From positions 20,079,863 through 20,143,862 of the forward strand of contig NC_089280.1 in NCBI RefSeq assembly GCF_963678975.1: a DNA stretch of 64,000 nt, in the 5' to 3' direction. A program made the translations under genes and the position numbers. This stretch comes from Dysidea avara (lineage: Eukaryota > Porifera > Demospongiae > Dictyoceratida > Dysideidae). Positions 58,400-64,000 of the stretch are shown here, piece by piece. The number at the start of each line of letters is the position of its first letter. Within the stretch, counting starts at the first letter, position 1. Below the pieces are notes generated by a model. It was not told the origin of the DNA, made no database searches, and worked only from the letters and a program-made list of their open reading frames with translations.

Positions 58400-61300
58400 A
58401 TGGCAAATGCCACAGAAGAGCACCATGAGGAAGCCGAACGAGCAAGAAAGGGAATCTTCTTTGTATTCATATCTCTGACTGCTGGACGTAAGCATTTACA
58501 GAGCCCAAAGAGACACTGGCTAGTTCAATTTACATATAATAGCTATATAGCTAAACTAATTTCCCCATGTCTATCATGTGCTTGTGTTAGATAGAAAAAT
58601 GAAAATTTTATTTTTTGCAGTGTTACTCCGACAGTTTTTCCGTCGTTTCCCAGTTCCCTACACTGTGGTGCTAATAACATTTGGCATGGCTATTGGAGCA
58701 ATTTTTAGTAGTGATGATTTTGAAGATTATACAGCACTATCCAGGATTGATCCTCACCTATTACTGCTAATATTTCTTCCAATTCTAATCTTTGAATCAG
58801 CTTTCACTATGGATGTGCACACGTTCTATAAAAATGCTGGTCAAATTTTAACTCTAGCTGCACCTGGGTTGCTAATCAGCACAGTTTTGACTTCATGCAT
58901 TGCTCGATATGTTTTCAATTACAACTGGTCATGGGCACTGTCATTGACGTTTGGTGCTGTTTTGAGTGCTACTGATCCAATAGCTGTCGTGGCTATTTTA
59001 AAGGAGTTAGGTATGCTCGCACACAGCTGTGCTGTGTGTAATGCATGTAAAATATGCTGTTTTTAGGTGCACCAAAGCAACTAGGGACAATCATTGAAGG
59101 AGAGTCATTGTTGAATGATGGTGCTGCAATTGTGATATTTAACGTACTATTGGGGGAAGTCACTGGCGAGGGCCGAAATGGTAACAAGTTTATCCAACTA
59201 CAGATACGTACAATACATGTTCGTACTTTATTCCGCAGCTGGAGAAATTGTCTTATACTTTGTACGTGTGGTTATTGGTGGTCCACTGTTTGGCTGGATT
59301 GCAGGAAAAATTGTCATCTTTTGGCTTTCACATGTATTTAATGACTACCTGGTGGAAATTATGATTACACTAGTATCAACTTACCTCACCTACTATATTG
59401 GTGAAGAAATTCTTGAAGTATCTGGAGTATTGGCAGTCGTCACAATGGGAGTTGAGATAAATACAAAGAGAACAGTTATTGAACCTGAAGTTGAAGAATT
59501 CTTACACAGGCTAGCCATCTTTGAAAATGTGCATATAAGGTTATTGGTTTTACACAGGTTTTGGGAGATTGCTGGCTACATTGCCAATACATTGATTTTT
59601 GTTTTAGTAGGTGTGATTATCAGTCAGGAAGCATTTTCTGGAGTCACCTACAACGACTGGCTATACTTATTTCTACTTTATGTTCTCATCAGTGTCATAA
59701 GGTTATCATAGGGAATGTACACTGGGTAAGTGGTAATAAGATGTTACAGGTTGATCAGTATTGAAGGTCTTAATCCACTTCTCACACATTTGGGATATGG
59801 TTTTTCAGGAAAAACAGTGCTGGTAATCATGTGGGGAGGATTAAGGGGAGCAGTTGGCCTGTCCTTAGCTTTGGTCATTGCTGAGAGCGTGATGGATGAT
59901 GGCCACAAGGTAAGTTAACTTATTAATTACCCTCTAGCTTGTTATAGTTTAATGTATGGGAATTGTTTTGTAGTTTTTACACGCCCTCTAATTTGGTGGG
60001 TTTGTGGTTTATATAGTGCAAGCCCTAGGGGTGGGTTAGTCAGCAATAGCCACTTGTGGTGAAATATTTACCTTTGTGTCTGTTGTATATGACAGCCTTA
60101 AGCTGTGCTTATGTGTAGAGTGATTAAAAATTTGCTGAATGTTCAATATTGGTGTGTTGATTTGACCCTTAATCACAACTCCAGTTCTAAAAGAATATTT
60201 GTGTTTAGCAAGAAGACTAATATGGAAAAAATTATCAACTCTTTTAGGTGTTGTTTCATGTTGCTGGAATTGTTGTCCTGACATTGCTCATTAATGCAAC
60301 AACCATCAAATATCTAATCAAAGGACTTGGATTTACGGATATCTCCGAGACAAGACTGCTTGCAATGACAGCTGGAATTAAGCGTATCAGAGAGGCCCAG
60401 AAAAGAGCAATAACAACGCTAAAAGCAGACAAATTTCTTGCAGATGCTCACTGGCAGGTTGTAGAACAGTTTACATATATTCATGATCCATACAAGAAGC
60501 AAGGCCCAAAAGAGGTTTGGTTACATATGTGAAAGCATGAATGCAATGTTAATGGTAAAATAAACATTTAATTGATTGCTCACACCAATTATCCCATATG
60601 TGAAACATGACTGTAGGCTATAATCATTGATTGCTTATAATAACCAAAGCTATTTCACACCTTACGTGTCAATTAAGTGTACACACTAATACATTTGCAT
60701 GTAATAAAAATATATTTGCATCAACTTTAGGTGAACAGAGGAGCTGTGACTAAAATCTTGGAGACTATAGTTGGTTATGTTAAGAGGCACACTGTAGCTC
60801 CAGTTCTTACTAAGGCACAAGAGCATGAACAACTTGAAGAAGAAATACGACAGCGTATGATTAAAGCACAGAAGATAAGCTACTGGAGACAGTTCCAACA
60901 AGGCCTTCTGGGAAGGGACGCTGCAAGAATATTGATAGCACTCGCTGATAATGTGTTAAGTGATCCTGGAAGGTATGAATACTGAAAGTGTTGACTTTTC
61001 CCATAAATAGAATTGTGTGGGTAGATTCTTGTCCATTAAAGATCTCAAATTTCATTGGGAGATACCATATGTAGCTCGAAAAGCTGTAAGTACATTCACA
61101 ATATGTGACACTGTCATAACACTTGATATGTGTATTGTATTCTATTAAATACTGGTACAGCGTTTATTGGTAGAGAAAGTCAAGTCATGGAAAACTGCTT
61201 CGTACTCAATTGCACCACCAAAATGGAACTGGGCTGTGTATTTCTACCAAGTGGCCACCCATAAAGCATTCGACTGGCTGATGATTGTAATTACGTTGGT

Positions 61301-63712
61301 CTACTGTAGCCTGATACTTGCTGATGTTATACTAAACAGCAAATACCGGGCACTAGAAATCACCATTCATTTGTTTTACCCAGTTTATATAGCTGAATTT
61401 TTGATAAAGGTATGGCACATTCCTTTTGTGAACACAATCACTAACTAAATATATTACAGAATATAGGGCTACGGAAACACTACTGGAAAAATGTTTGGGA
61501 CTTATTTGATTTTGCCTTGTTGCCGTTGACTCTAATTGACATAATCATTGTGGAGGGACTTCGGTTAGATACTTATGGGCTGCTGCAGCTAATCAGAGTT
61601 ATGAGGCTACTTCGTTTACTTAGGACATTGGGACTAATTAAGGTATCAGCAGCTGAGTATATTATGTTTATGATTTAAAGTTATGCTAACACTTAGCGCT
61701 TGGCTCCGTTCCTATTAATGTACATTGATAGACTGGTAAACCATCACCTCAGATTGGGTTATGATATTGGAAAGGGATTTTTAACTGGTGAAGAGGACAT
61801 GATGCAACAATTTGGTCGACTTGCTCTCATGGATGAAGAGCAAACTCAAGAATTAAAACAGCACTCTGATTATACCAGAATGGAAGTGATCAAAAGCCTG
61901 GGTAAGATCATACATGTAGCCATGAGTTTATTCATTGCATAAATCTAATACCATCACTAATTGACAATAGAAACTATTGTTTTAGGCCAGGTGCGGCGAA
62001 CCCATCCTGACGTTGTATTGTCAGTCAAAACGCACCAAGCGTCTCGGTCTGTTCTAAACTACCAAAAGGAAATTGTATTAAAATTACACAACCTTGGTCT
62101 AATTGAACAAGCTGATGAAGAGAAATTATTGGAAGTAAGAAATTCATGGATTATGTACATGTAATCAGATGGTGTATCTTTAAGATATTAGCTTTTAGAA
62201 TCAAACGACTACACAGCTCTTCAGCTTCAATGAGTCCTCCCGATCCTGTCAATATATTAGTTGGAGTCAACTGGCTGAGTGGACTTGATAGTGAAACAAT
62301 CTCAGATGTGATTGAGAAGGCAGATTTAATTTCATTTGATACTGGTGATGTTATTGCTGAACCAGGACAAGAGATAAGCCAACTCTATGTTGTTATCAGT
62401 GGCATTGCACAGGTGAATAGTTTTGAAATATAGTCATTGCACTCTTCTAAGCCTTACCCACACACATATCTTTCTCACAACTTTTGTAATATTCACTGTC
62501 AAAGGAATGTAGAAATATGTTTACTTGTGGTGTCAGCACTCAATTTACAGCATTCACATGGTCTAGGTTTCTACAATAATAACTGAGACAGCTGTGGTGG
62601 GAGATGATGATGAAGAATCTGATGATCTAGAGACGAATACCTTTGAAAAAAACTTGGACATTATTGGAGCTGGAAGCATCTTGAACGAAATGGCAATGCT
62701 AACTGATGAAGACTTTTACACTAATCGTATTACGTGCTACACTGATTTAGAGGTACTCTTTTAAAATGTAGTATCTGTTTACTTAGTATAGTGACGTTTA
62801 GATGTTTAGCTTTGCCAAGGAAGACATGCTTGAGTTGGTGACAGTGTATCCCGAGATTGCTGAGAAAATGTGGAAATCTTGTGGCAATCAAATTGCTATA
62901 CCACTTCTACAAGAATTACCAGAATATCAGGTGTATAATTGGAAATAAGAGATACATTTTTGAAATCTATAATGTTTGTCACCATATCATATTTTTGTAG
63001 GATTGGACTGCCACAAAACTCTTCCTACTCTTAGCACGAGCCTTTGTGGTGTCAGGGAGTGCTCTTACCAACCCTCTCCTGCCATATGAGATTACAGAAG
63101 ATCATATGCATGTCTTGCTAATATATGGAGAGGTTCGGAGACTGAGTACTAAAGAAAGACTTGTGGCTCCGTGTTTGGTACCTCGTAGTGCGAAACATCT
63201 CTTGATGAATGTGGGCAATCCACAAATAATGGTGATCCCATCAGGAGAATTTGACACTGAAGAAACTGCAGTAGTTTCTACTGATAGTAGTGCGTTGTTT
63301 CCTGAAGGACAATCAGCGTTCATAGCTTATCTGAAAAAAATACCACAACTGTGGGAAGATTGTAAGCGTACCAGTGCAGAAGCCGAAGAGAGCCAAGAAT
63401 CGATGGAAGAAATTTCAGTGATTGGCAATACAGATGATAGTATTACAAATTCCCCTGGCAACACATCGCAGGTATTAATGTGGTTAACATTAAATTCCAT
63501 TACACTGTTCCTGTCAACAGATCGGTTCAAATGACGGTCGCACAACTCCTTCACAACAAGCATTACAGACAGATAAAGTAGATGAGCAAGGTAATGTGGA
63601 TGAAAAAAATGAACAAATGGATGAGCAAGAAAATAAGGCAAGTGAACAACCTATTACCCAGAGTGAAGATGGAAGTGATAAAACTGCTAATGTTGATACA
63701 AAAGAGACTTAA
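58400..63712 (+). CDS. SLC9C1: SLC9C-type sperm Na+/H+ exchanger (about 1260 aa)
   Basis: Exons: 58400-58487, 58621-59010, 59067-59180, 59239-59701, 59750-59909, 60248-60514, 60731-60972, 61025-61085, 61161-61409, 61460-61642, 61697-61901, 61986-62154 (or -62160), 62199-62412, 62567-62752, 62802-62930, 63001-63471, 63521-63712. The exchanger core has FLPILIFESAF, LSATDPIAVVAILKELG, IIEGESLLNDGAAIVIF and WGGLRGAVGLSLAL. Next, a voltage sensor has an S4 with Arg every third residue (LIRVMRLLRLLR). Then comes a cyclic-nucleotide-binding fold with ISFDTGDVIAEPG and a phosphate cassette-like NEMAML...TNRITC that keeps the Glu and Arg. This is the full sNHE layout (sea urchin about 1325 aa), expected in the sperm flagellar membrane, raising pH on hyperpolarisation and cAMP. 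The C-terminus is acidic and Gln/Asn-rich. SLC9C1 versus SLC9C2 is not resolved; the symbol is by best resemblance. Confidence 0.92.
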
Positions 63713-63794
63713 TAACAAAATAATCATGTGTTTAAATTGTGTATATAAATTACATAACATTAAATCATATACAGAGTTTTATGACTGCAATCTG

Positions 63795-64000
63795 TTAAAA
63801 ATTTTGAGGAGGAATGGGTGGTGTTTTCTCATCAGTTTCATCAACTGAATGTCCATTGTCTTGTGAACTTACAGCAATGTTTTCTAGTGACTTTTTGACG
63901 CTCTCAACATCTGCACTAGTGCCATACATTGGATTAATGGGCCCCATTGAACTAGCAGCATATACAGGGTTACTAACGGGTTGTCTACTTGTACCACCAG
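63795..64000 (-). CDS. C-terminal tail of an unidentified minus-strand gene (partial)
   Basis: The minus-strand frame is open from the window edge to TAA at 63795-63797 and gives about 67 residues. It contains two NPxY motifs (NPVYAAS and NPMYGTS), a charged stretch and a final PPIPPQNF. NPxY pairs are typical of cytoplasmic tails of membrane receptors that bind PTB domains, so a receptor-like product is plausible but not shown. Its stop is 82 bp from the SLC9C stop, convergent. The rest of the gene lies beyond this window. Confidence 0.5.
   Translation of the reverse strand, partial: GGTSRQPVSNPVYAASSMGPINPMYGTSADVESVKKSLENIAVSSQDNGHSVDETDEKTPPIPPQNF

Overview
This is a eukaryotic, metazoan window. 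Protein-coding genes are split by short GT-AG introns, and the set includes a TGF-beta superfamily ligand, a sperm-type SLC9C Na+/H+ exchanger, a mitochondrial uS2 and an ABCF1. The base composition is AT-rich, genes sit in tight divergent or convergent pairs, and introns and flanks are full of small inverted-repeat elements (MITEs) and 5'-truncated LINE pieces. Together these suggest a compact early-branching animal genome, most likely a demosponge such as Amphimedon. That species guess is inference; no database search was possible.

Layout. 1-4.0 kb is repeat DNA, including a clean hAT-type MITE with an 8-bp target duplication. A one-exon SH3-domain gene lies at 4036-4473 (+) and a two-exon mitochondrial ribosomal protein S2 gene at 7690-8522 (+). 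From 10.5 to 40.3 kb the window is dominated by ABCF1 on the minus strand. Its complete 20-exon reading frame (700 aa by my splice model) runs 40339 to 25642. A second, directly oriented copy of its last ten exons plus 3' flank occupies 10531-19935. The second copy is broken by a 13-nt frameshift, a damaged splice donor and a CGA-to-TGA stop. The two copies are separated by about 4.7 kb of nested foldback and LINE debris. Insertions present in only one copy (two LINE fragments, several MITEs, a 24-bp minisatellite) date them as later than the duplication.

From 40.3 kb the gene density rises. ABCF1 shares a short divergent promoter with TMEM203 (40580-41023). TMEM203 converges on an unrecognised 102-aa ORF (41083-41391, minus), which is divergent from a membrane-anchored GH16 beta-glucanase-like gene (41579-42772) carrying one in-frame TGA. 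After a 6.5-kb repeat-bearing gap comes an STKLD1/SgK071-like kinase with armadillo-type repeats (49283-56353, N-terminal exons not found). It converges on a TGF-beta family ligand (58126 to 56811, minus). That ligand is divergent, over about 270 bp, from a full-length SLC9C-type sperm Na+/H+ exchanger (58400-63712) with exchanger, voltage-sensor and cyclic-nucleotide-binding modules. The right edge holds the C-terminus of an unidentified minus-strand gene with two NPxY motifs.

There is no operon-like functional unit. The genes are linked by shared promoters and convergent ends, not by a visible pathway. TMEM203 and SLC9C are both tied to sperm biology in other animals, but nothing in the sequence shows that this proximity is functional.
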